Shown here piece by piece: positions 7,574-13,428 of a stretch of DNA of 13,428 nt; within the stretch, counting starts at the first letter, position 1; each line of letters starts with the position of its first letter. The notes under the pieces were generated by a model. The model ran no database searches. It saw only the letters and a program-made list of their open reading frames with translations, and was not told where the DNA came from. Source of the stretch: HGM04593 sp045612305 (GTDB taxonomy: Bacteria > Bacteroidota > Bacteroidia > Bacteroidales > Bacteroidaceae). The stretch covers positions 1 through 13,428 of the forward strand of contig JAZKYU010000054.1 of the NCBI GenBank assembly GCA_045612305.1, written 5' to 3'. The position numbers were made by a program, and so were the translations under genes.

Positions 7574-8779
7574 TTACTTAATACCCAACTTCTTGCGAAT
7601 ATCTTTGGGAATAGCGTTCTTGTGAACAACTATGTTCATAGTCTTGTAGCGAGCAAACGCCTTAGACGCATACCAGATACCTTTGTACTTACCGGCCTCA
7701 CCCCAAGAGTTCTTAACCATATAGTACTCAACGCCATCTTTATCCTTTGCGATACCGTAAATCTGCATACCGTGGTCGTCGGTTGTTTCCCAATTGTCGT
7801 AAGCAACCTGGCGCTCCTCCTGTGTACACCACTTTTCGGTAGAGGGTTTGGGAGTGTTTTTCTTGTCAGCCTCGCTCAATTTGAGCCATTTAGCCATATC
7901 GCTACCCTCGAGGCTTGCACTCTTGCCTGCATCGGGCATAGTAGCCTTACCGTCACGAGTAAAACCGGCCTCGCTCACGTCGCTACCCCAAGCGATGGTG
8001 TAGCCCTCCATAATAGCATTATCGAAAACCTGCATAAACTCGTCGATGGGGAGGTTATAAGACTTAGCCCAGCGCCAGTTGTCCTGAATTTCGAGAACAA
8101 AAGAGTCGTAGAAGGGGTGATGTGTGTACGATGTCAACGAGATATAGTCATCGGCGTTAAGACCAAGAGACTCGTAGAACGATTTAGGTGTATACTCCTT
8201 GCCTTTGTATGTAAATTTATCGGGACGCTCGCCAAGGTAGATGTCGTGTATCTCCTCGATACATTTTTTCCACAAAGGCTTTTTGTCGGCACCAACCTGA
8301 AGACTGCGATGCTTGCCTTTTGCAATAGCAGCCACCACAGCGTCAGCTACAGCCGACAACTCGTTGTGAACGCTCAAAGTGTCGCCGTACATAACACCGG
8401 GACGCATCTCGCTCTCGGGCACAAGACCGAAGGTTTTCATACCATAGATAACATCGTAGAACGAGCCACCCTGCGAGAAAGAAGCATCGCCGTGTGTGCG
8501 CACTGCTTTGTCGGCGCGGTCGAGATATGTATTATGCACAATATACATCTCAGAGAAGTCGTACTCGCCTTTACCCATACGAAGGAGCTCCGACTCAATG
8601 AAGGCCAACGAAGAGTAGCACCAGCAGGTACCTGCCTGGTTTTGATTCTTAATGCTTGTGATGGGGTTCTCTTTTACAACTGTAAACTCAGGTGCAGCAG
8701 CCTCTGTTTTTGCAGCATCCTGCGCAAACGCGCTAACGCCGGCAAAAGCAAGAGCAATCAATAAAAAATTCTTTTTCAT
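7574..8779 (-). CDS. Secreted C1-family aminopeptidase (bleomycin hydrolase-like)
   Basis: The 401-residue protein is a papain-fold cysteine peptidase of the C1B (PepC/bleomycin hydrolase) type. A signal peptide (1-19, MKKNFLLIALAFAGVSAFA, cleavage before Q20) sends it to the periplasm, unlike cytosolic PepC. The active site is readable: oxyanion Q46 and nucleophile C52 in NQNQAGTCW (six residues apart as in papain), H336 in DDHGMQIYG and N357 in VKNSWGEAG. Length is shorter than the roughly 450 residues of bleomycin hydrolase, and an insertion at about 280-325 is rich in K, S and D. It likely trims peptides entering the periplasm. It starts only 3 nt after the recA stop and so is the last gene of that transcript, ahead of the terminator at 7528-7551. 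Confidence 0.88.
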   Translation of the reverse strand: MKKNFLLIALAFAGVSAFAQDAAKTEAAAPEFTVVKENPITSIKNQNQAGTCWCYSSLAFIESELLRMGKGEYDFSEMYIVHNTYLDRADKAVRTHGDASFSQGGSFYDVIYGMKTFGLVPESEMRPGVMYGDTLSVHNELSAVADAVVAAIAKGKHRSLQVGADKKPLWKKCIEEIHDIYLGERPDKFTYKGKEYTPKSFYESLGLNADDYISLTSYTHHPFYDSFVLEIQDNWRWAKSYNLPIDEFMQVFDNAIMEGYTIAWGSDVSEAGFTRDGKATMPDAGKSASLEGSDMAKWLKLSEADKKNTPKPSTEKWCTQEERQVAYDNWETTDDHGMQIYGIAKDKDGVEYYMVKNSWGEAGKYKGIWYASKAFARYKTMNIVVHKNAIPKDIRKKLGIK

Positions 8780-8782
8780 CTA

Positions 8783-9820
8783 TTATTCTTCTATATTATT
8801 AGTAATGTTTTTCATAGCTTCGGCTATCTTGTTCTCGAGTTCCTCGGCAAGTTCGGGGTTGTCGGCAAGGAGAGCCTTTGTGCGGTCGCGACCCTGCGCA
8901 AGCTTTGTATCGCCGTAGCTGAAGAACGAGCCGCTCTTTTTAACCACGCCATACTGCACGCCAAGGTCTACAATCTCGCCCACGCGCGAGATACCCTCGC
9001 CAAACATAATATCAAACTCTGCTTTGCGGAAGGGAGGAGCCACCTTGTTCTTCACAACCTTTACACGTACCTGGTTACCTATAGGGTCCTCGCCATCTTT
9101 TATCTGGCTCACGCGGCGTATATCCAAGCGCACCGACGAATAGAACTTAAGAGCGTTACCACCTGTTGTTGTTTCGGGGTTACCGAACATAACGCCTATC
9201 TTCTCGCGCAGCTGGTTGATGAAAATACAGGTTGTTTTTGTCTTGCTTATAGCCGATGTAAGCTTGCGCAAGGCTTGCGACATAAGACGCGCCTGGAGGC
9301 CCACCTTGTTGTCGCCCATCTCGCCCTCAATTTCCGCTTTGGGAGTGAGCGCAGCCACAGAGTCTATAACAATTATATCGATGGCCGACGAGCGTATAAG
9401 CTGCTCGGCTATCTCGAGAGCCTGCTCACCACAGTCGGGCTGCGATATGAGCAAGTTGTCAATATCCACGCCAAGTTTCTGCGCATAGAAGCGGTCGAAG
9501 GCGTGCTCTGCATCGATGATGGCAGCTATACCACCCATCTTCTGCGCCTCGGCTATCGCGTGTATAGCAAGAGTTGTCTTACCCGACGACTCGGGACCAT
9601 AAATCTCAATTATACGGCCACGGGGGAAACCTCCCACACCCAACGCAGCGTTAAGGCCCACAGAGCCTGTGGGGATAACATCTATATCCTCGTAGCTATC
9701 GTCGCCGAGCTTCATAATTGAGCCCTTGCCGAAATTCTTTTCTATCTTGTCCATAGCGGCCTGCAGAGCGCGAAGCTTCTCACTGCCTGCCACATTTTCC
9801 AAATCTTCTTTCTTTGCCAT
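8783..9820 (-). CDS. recA: Recombinase RecA
   Basis: The 345-residue protein forms filaments on single-stranded DNA, catalyses strand exchange and triggers LexA-type autocleavage where present. Hallmarks are the N-terminal helix with DKIEKNFGKGSIMKLG (24-39), Walker A GPESSGKT (75-82), Walker B IIVIDSVAAL (149-158), loop L1 near EIEGEMGD (163-170) and loop L2 NQLREKIGVMFGNPETTTGG (202-221). The C-terminal domain ends in an acidic tail (NNIEE), which usually tunes DNA binding. Length matches the family. It starts 17 nt after the dehydrogenase stop, so transcription from the promoter at 11115-11145 probably continues into recA. I saw no obvious LexA-type box or separate promoter just before it, although a promoter inside the dehydrogenase gene cannot be excluded. 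Confidence 0.98.
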   Translation of the reverse strand: MAKKEDLENVAGSEKLRALQAAMDKIEKNFGKGSIMKLGDDSYEDIDVIPTGSVGLNAALGVGGFPRGRIIEIYGPESSGKTTLAIHAIAEAQKMGGIAAIIDAEHAFDRFYAQKLGVDIDNLLISQPDCGEQALEIAEQLIRSSAIDIIVIDSVAALTPKAEIEGEMGDNKVGLQARLMSQALRKLTSAISKTKTTCIFINQLREKIGVMFGNPETTTGGNALKFYSSVRLDIRRVSQIKDGEDPIGNQVRVKVVKNKVAPPFRKAEFDIMFGEGISRVGEIVDLGVQYGVVKKSGSFFSYGDTKLAQGRDRTKALLADNPELAEELENKIAEAMKNITNNIEE

Positions 9821-9837
9821 TTTGTCTGTCTTGTATA

Positions 9838-11031
9838 TTAAAGCTCCAAATCTTTGTCAAACTCCTCGTGCCAGGGAAGGCCTTGCTTGTTCAACTGCTC
9901 CATGAAGGGATCGGGATCGAACTGCTCCACATTCCACACACCTGGTTTGCGCCACAAACCTTTGAGGAACATCATAGCACCTATCATTGCGGGAACACCT
10001 GTTGTGTAGCTCACGCCCTGCATACCTGTCTCTTTGTAGGCCTCTTGGTGGCTGCAGTTGTTATAAACGTAGTATGTGCGCTCCTTGCCATCCTTTATAC
10101 CGCGTATGCGACAGCCGATAGAGGTCTCACCCTCGTAGTTCTCGCCCAAGTCCTGGGGGTTGGGAAGAACGGCCTTCAAGAACTGCAAAGGAACAATCTT
10201 CATACCGTTGTAGTCGATCTCGTCGATACGTGCCATACCGATGTTCTGAATAACGCGCAAGTGAGTGAGATACTCCTGGCCAAATGTCATCCAGAAACGA
10301 GCACGCTTAATTGTGGGGAAGTTCTTTGTCAAAGACTCCAACTCCTCGTGGAACAAGAGGTAAGACTCGCGGGGGCCTACGTTGGGGTATGTGATGGGTT
10401 GGTGTATCTCCAAAGCACCTGTCTCAACCCACTTGCCATCTTGGTAGTAACGGCCCTTTTGTGTAATCTCGCGTATGTTAATCTCGGGGTTGAAGTTTGT
10501 TGCAAACGCTTTGTGGTGGTCGCCTGCGTTGCAGTCTACGATGTCGAGATAGTGTATCTCGTCAAAGTAATGCTTTGCTGCATAAGCTGTGTACACACCG
10601 CTCACACCCGGGTCGAAACCGCAACCGAGGATAGCTGTGAGACCAGCCTCTTTAAAGCGCTCGTGGTAGGCCCACTGCCAGCTGTACTCAAAGTGTGCCT
10701 CATCTTTAGGCTCGTAGTTGGCTGTATCGAGGTAGTTTACACCACATTGCAAACAAGCCTCCATAATTGTGAGGTCTTGATAAGGAAGAGCCACGTTGAT
10801 AACAATCTCGGGCTTGAAGCTGTTGAACAACGCTACAAGCTCCTCAACGCTGTCGGCATCAACCGCAGCTGTCTTGATATTGGGGTTACCTATAGCCTTC
10901 ACTATCGCATCACACTTTGATCGAGTGCGGCTAGCAATCATAATTTCGGTGAAAACATCGCTGTTCTGCGCTACTTTAAAAGCAGCAACTGTACCCACGC
11001 CACCGGCGCCGATGATTAAAACTTTTCCCAT
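9838..11031 (-). CDS. Carboxynorspermidine/carboxyspermidine dehydrogenase
   Basis: The 397-residue protein belongs to the saccharopine dehydrogenase-like family. Residues 8-13 (GAGGVG) are the NAD(P)H-binding Rossmann loop; further family landmarks are ASRTRSKC (33-40), VINVALPYQD (77-86), GCGFDPGVSG (136-145), GALEIHQPITYPNVGPRES (205-223) and ARFWMTFGQEYL (244-255). These agree with the enzyme that joins aspartate semialdehyde to diaminopropane or putrescine reductively, giving carboxynorspermidine or carboxyspermidine. A separate decarboxylase then makes the polyamine; this is the spermidine route known in Vibrio and Bacteroides. No such decarboxylase lies in this window. The gene heads a likely operon with recA and the C1 peptidase and has a strong upstream promoter. 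Lysine-pathway saccharopine dehydrogenase is less likely given these motifs. Confidence 0.88.
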   Translation of the reverse strand: MGKVLIIGAGGVGTVAAFKVAQNSDVFTEIMIASRTRSKCDAIVKAIGNPNIKTAAVDADSVEELVALFNSFKPEIVINVALPYQDLTIMEACLQCGVNYLDTANYEPKDEAHFEYSWQWAYHERFKEAGLTAILGCGFDPGVSGVYTAYAAKHYFDEIHYLDIVDCNAGDHHKAFATNFNPEINIREITQKGRYYQDGKWVETGALEIHQPITYPNVGPRESYLLFHEELESLTKNFPTIKRARFWMTFGQEYLTHLRVIQNIGMARIDEIDYNGMKIVPLQFLKAVLPNPQDLGENYEGETSIGCRIRGIKDGKERTYYVYNNCSHQEAYKETGMQGVSYTTGVPAMIGAMMFLKGLWRKPGVWNVEQFDPDPFMEQLNKQGLPWHEEFDKDLEL

Positions 11032-11114
11032 TTTGGTTTACTTTTTAGAAAGGTTTATAATTATTGTTCGCTTATTCAAATTACACAAAAAGGCGCAAAC
11101 TGCCAATTTATTTG

Positions 11115-11145
11115 CAAATATAATGAAAGCCGAGGGGAGAACAAA
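11115..11145 (-). promoter_or_regulatory. Bacteroidales promoter of the dehydrogenase-recA operon
   Basis: The minus strand has TTTG (11145-11142), 19 nt, then TATATTTG (11122-11115): a full match to both elements of the Bacteroidota primary-sigma promoter with the usual spacing. Transcription should start near 11108, giving a leader of about 75 nt. The -7 element overlaps the 12-bp palindrome TATTTGCAAATA, a possible repressor site. Confidence 0.8.
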
Positions 11146-11250
11146 ATAAATTTATTTATTTTTTATACCAAGGCTTGGTCCACGCCCACAAACCACGGCA
11201 GATTTCACCCTCAAGCGCAAGCCCCATTACAGACCCGCCCAACACGTGCG

Positions 11251-11287
11251 TGACACACTTTTGCGACAATTTGTCATACTTTTGACA
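11251..11287 (+). promoter_or_regulatory. Candidate activator-binding repeats upstream of dnaK
   Basis: TGTCA (11272-11276) and TGACA (11283-11287) form an inverted repeat with a 6-nt spacer, centred about 89 nt before the predicted dnaK start. A further TGACA lies at 11251-11255. The position and symmetry suit a sigma-54 enhancer-binding activator. TACTTTTG (11277-11284) in the same place also matches the primary -7 consensus but lacks a -33 element. Confidence 0.4.
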
Positions 11288-11341
11288 CAAAAAAGCGACA
11301 CATACGACGCACAAAACGCCCTTTGGAGGGCAAAAAATATT

Positions 11342-11358
11342 TTGGCACACACTTTGCT
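11342..11358 (+). promoter_or_regulatory. Sigma-54 type -24/-12 promoter of dnaK
   Basis: TTGGCACACACTTTGCT matches the RpoN consensus TTGGCACG-N4-TTGCW at every fixed base but one (A in place of the G after GGCAC), with GG at 11344-11345 and GC at 11356-11357 exactly 12 nt apart. The predicted start is near 11369, 60 nt before the dnaK ATG. A GCCCT/AGGGC hairpin sequence (11318-11331) lies just upstream, and a short GGCG/CGCC repeat (11374-11389) lies at the start of the leader. Confidence 0.6.
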
Positions 11359-11429
11359 CTTTAATCATCGACAGGCGAACAAAAGCGCCAAAAACAAAGT
11401 TGAATAATAAATAAAAAAGAATAAAAATT

Positions 11430-13337
11430 ATGGGAAAAATTATTGGTATCGATTTAGGTACAACAAACTCTTGTGTATCGGTTTTTGAGGGCAACGAGCC
11501 CGTGGTTATCACAAACAGCGAGGGCAAACGCACAACACCCTCTATCGTAGCTTTCGTCGATGGTGGCGAGCGTAAAGTGGGCGACCCCGCAAAGCGTCAG
11601 GCTATCACAAACCCCAAACGCACCATCTTCTCTATCAAGCGTTTTATGGGTGAGAACTGGCAGCAGGTGAGCAAAGAGATCTCTCGCGTACCTTATAAAG
11701 TAGTTGAGGAGAACAACATGCCCCGCGTCGACATCGACGGCCGCCTCTACACACCCCAGGAAATTTCGGCTATGATTTTGCAGAAGATGAAGAAAACTGC
11801 CGAGGACTACTTGGGACAGGAGGTTACAGAGGCTGTTATCACCGTGCCCGCATACTTCTCTGACTCACAGCGCCAGGCCACAAAAGAGGCTGGTCAGATT
11901 GCAGGTCTCGAGGTTAAGCGCATTGTAAACGAGCCCACTGCCGCTGCTCTTGCCTACGGTATCGACAAAGCAAACAAGGATATGAAGATTGCTGTGTTCG
12001 ACCTTGGTGGTGGTACTTTCGATATCTCTATTCTTGAGTTTGGTGGCGGTGTATTCGAGGTACTCTCAACAAACGGTGACACACACCTTGGTGGTGACGA
12101 CTTCGACCAGGTAATCATCGACTGGCTTGCTGGCGAGTTTATGCAGGAGGAAGGCACCGACCTCAAAGCCGACCCTATGGCTTTGCAACGTTTGAAGGAG
12201 GCTGCCGAGAAAGCAAAAATCGAGCTCTCTTCAACAACATCTACCGAGATTAACCTCCCCTACATCACCGCAACTGCAACAGGCCCCAAACACTTGGTTA
12301 AGACACTTACCCGTGCTAAATTCGAGTCTTTGGCTCACGGCCTCATACAGGCTTGCTTGGAGCCCTGCAAACGCGCTATGAGCGACGCCGGCTTGAGCAA
12401 CTCAGACATCGACGAGGTTATCCTTGTAGGTGGCTCAACACGTATCCCCGCAGTGCAGAAGATTGTAGAAGACTTCTTCGGCAAAGCTCCTTCAAAGGGC
12501 GTTAACCCCGACGAGGTTGTAGCCGTAGGTGCTGCTATCCAGGGTGCTATCCTCAACAAAGAGGGCGGCGTGGGCGACATCGTGCTCCTCGACGTAACTC
12601 CCCTTTCTATGGGTATCGAGACCCTCGGCGGTGTAATGACCAAGCTCATCGACGCAAACACTACTATCCCCTGCAAGAAGAGCGAAACCTTCTCTACCGC
12701 AGCCGACAACCAAACAGAGGTTACTATACACGTTTTGCAAGGTGAGCGTCCTATGGCCAACCAGAACAAATCTATCGGCCAGTTTAACCTCACAGGCATC
12801 GCTCCCGCACGTCGCGGCGTGCCCCAGATTGAGGTAACCTTCGATATCGACGCAAACGGTATCCTCAAAGTTTCGGCAAAAGACAAAGCAACCGGCAAGG
12901 AGCAGGCTATCCGCATCGAGGCTTCATCGGGCTTGAGCAAAGAGGAGATTGAGCGCATGAAACAAGAGGCCGAGGCAAACGCCGATGCCGACAAGAAAGA
13001 GCGCGAGAAGATTGACAAGCTCAACCAGGCCGATTCTATGGTGTTCCAGACAAAGAACCAGCTCAGCGAGCTTGGCGACAAAATACCCGCCGACAAAAAA
13101 GCTCCCATCGAGGCTGCTGTTCAGAAGCTCGAGGAGGCACACAAAGCACAAGACATCGCTGCTATCGACGCCGCAACAGCCGAGCTCAACAACGCTTGGC
13201 AGGCAGCAAGTGCAGAGATGTATGCACAGAGCGGCGCACAGGGTGCTCAAGGCGGCCAGCAGAACGCAGGCAACCAGCAGAGCAACAACAATGCTGGCGA
13301 CGATGTTCAGGACGCTGAGTTTGAGGAAGTAAAGTAA
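11430..13337 (+). CDS. dnaK: Molecular chaperone DnaK (Hsp70)
   Basis: The 635-residue protein is a complete cytoplasmic Hsp70. The nucleotide-binding domain (1 to about 380) opens with IIGIDLGTTNSCV (4-16) and contains VPAYFSDSQRQATKEAG (139-155), VNEPTAAALAYG (166-177), the phosphate loop DLGGGTFDIS (191-200) and VGGSTRIP (333-340). The interdomain linker is IVLLD (384-388). The substrate-binding domain (about 390-500) is followed by the helical lid (about 503-598), then a Gln/Asn/Gly-rich disordered tail from 601 and the terminal motif DAEFEEVK, as in other bacterial DnaKs. The tail is unusually Q/N-rich but otherwise normal. It stands alone here: no grpE, dnaJ or hrcA adjoins it. It is transcribed divergently from the dehydrogenase-recA operon and has a terminator 25 nt downstream. 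Confidence 0.98.
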   Translation: MGKIIGIDLGTTNSCVSVFEGNEPVVITNSEGKRTTPSIVAFVDGGERKVGDPAKRQAITNPKRTIFSIKRFMGENWQQVSKEISRVPYKVVEENNMPRVDIDGRLYTPQEISAMILQKMKKTAEDYLGQEVTEAVITVPAYFSDSQRQATKEAGQIAGLEVKRIVNEPTAAALAYGIDKANKDMKIAVFDLGGGTFDISILEFGGGVFEVLSTNGDTHLGGDDFDQVIIDWLAGEFMQEEGTDLKADPMALQRLKEAAEKAKIELSSTTSTEINLPYITATATGPKHLVKTLTRAKFESLAHGLIQACLEPCKRAMSDAGLSNSDIDEVILVGGSTRIPAVQKIVEDFFGKAPSKGVNPDEVVAVGAAIQGAILNKEGGVGDIVLLDVTPLSMGIETLGGVMTKLIDANTTIPCKKSETFSTAADNQTEVTIHVLQGERPMANQNKSIGQFNLTGIAPARRGVPQIEVTFDIDANGILKVSAKDKATGKEQAIRIEASSGLSKEEIERMKQEAEANADADKKEREKIDKLNQADSMVFQTKNQLSELGDKIPADKKAPIEAAVQKLEEAHKAQDIAAIDAATAELNNAWQAASAEMYAQSGAQGAQGGQQNAGNQQSNNNAGDDVQDAEFEEVK

Positions 13338-13361
13338 AATAGACCTAACGTAAGATAATCG

Positions 13362-13395
13362 AAAGGAGGGGCCGATGACCGGCTCCTCCTTTTTT
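13362..13395 (+). terminator. Intrinsic terminator of dnaK
   Basis: GGAGGGGCCG (13365-13374) pairs with CGGCTCCTCC (13380-13389) through one G-U pair around an ATGAC loop, flanked by AAA on the left and a run of six T on the right. It lies 25 nt after the dnaK stop codon. Confidence 0.88.
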
Positions 13396-13410
13396 ACTAA
13401 CCAGCAAAAG

Positions 13411-13428
13411 TTTTTTTTTGGGGGGGGG
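13411..13428. other. T9-G9 homopolymer at the contig end
   Basis: The window ends in nine T followed by nine G. The preceding sequence is ordinary. Such a tail at a contig end is most simply an assembly or sequencing artefact (G runs are common where signal is lost), though a real G tract cannot be excluded. Confidence 0.6.

Noticed and set aside
7415..8764. 449-codon open frame on the plus strand
   Set aside because: It lies antisense over the peptidase gene, whose active-site residues are intact; the antisense product has no recognisable domain and is a by-product of codon use.
9814..10920. 368-codon open frame on the plus strand
   Set aside because: It is antisense to the well-supported dehydrogenase gene and shows no domain.
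11160..11429. CIRCE (HrcA operator) upstream of dnaK
   Set aside because: I looked for the TTAGCACTC/GAGTGCTAA inverted repeat and did not find it.
11156..11533. 125-codon minus-strand frame between recA operon and dnaK
   Set aside because: It overlaps the start of dnaK and the dnaK regulatory region and has no domain.
12335..13108. 257-codon open frame on the minus strand
   Set aside because: It is antisense to dnaK; long antisense frames in conserved dnaK genes are a known artefact.

Overview
The window looks like one contig from a member of the Bacteroidales (Bacteroidota). Supporting signs are -7 elements of the TAnnTTTG type (one with a well-spaced TTTG -33 element), AT-rich leaders without Shine-Dalgarno sequences, an OmpP1/FadL-like outer membrane protein with the N-terminal signature usual in this phylum, and a RecJ/RecQ cluster and a carboxynorspermidine-dehydrogenase/RecA cluster of the kind I know from Bacteroides relatives. 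Genus cannot be set from the sequence alone. The last 18 bases are nine T followed by nine G, which looks like a contig end.

Layout. 1-480: no recognisable gene, a structured stretch with several inverted repeats and only doubtful short ORFs, possibly the edge of a repeated element. 508-1952, minus strand: an outer membrane FadL-like transporter with its own promoter, a hairpin at the 5' end of the leader, and an intrinsic terminator. 2090-6470, minus strand: a tight DNA maintenance cluster transcribed recJ, then a RecQ-family helicase, then a short RsmI-like methyltransferase. 6647-7453, minus strand: a two-gene module of a four-helix membrane protein (DUF2178-like) overlapping a small XRE repressor, with a promoter at one end and a 19-bp-stem terminator at the other. 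7528-11145, minus strand: a probable three-gene operon of carboxynorspermidine/carboxyspermidine dehydrogenase, recA and a secreted C1-family aminopeptidase, starting at a near-perfect Bacteroidales promoter and ending at a strong terminator. 11251-13395, plus strand: dnaK, transcribed divergently, preceded by an excellent match to a sigma-54 (RpoN) -24/-12 promoter with a possible activator site, and followed by a terminator.

Functional picture. Most genes are core housekeeping: recombination and repair (recJ, recQ, recA), polyamine synthesis, protein folding, and envelope functions (FadL-like porin, exported peptidase). The least expected signals are regulatory: the sigma-54-like promoter of dnaK, the placement of recA inside a polyamine/peptidase operon, and the XRE/DUF2178 pair. 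I found no CRISPR array, tRNA, rRNA, integrase or transposase, and no clear novel defence system.
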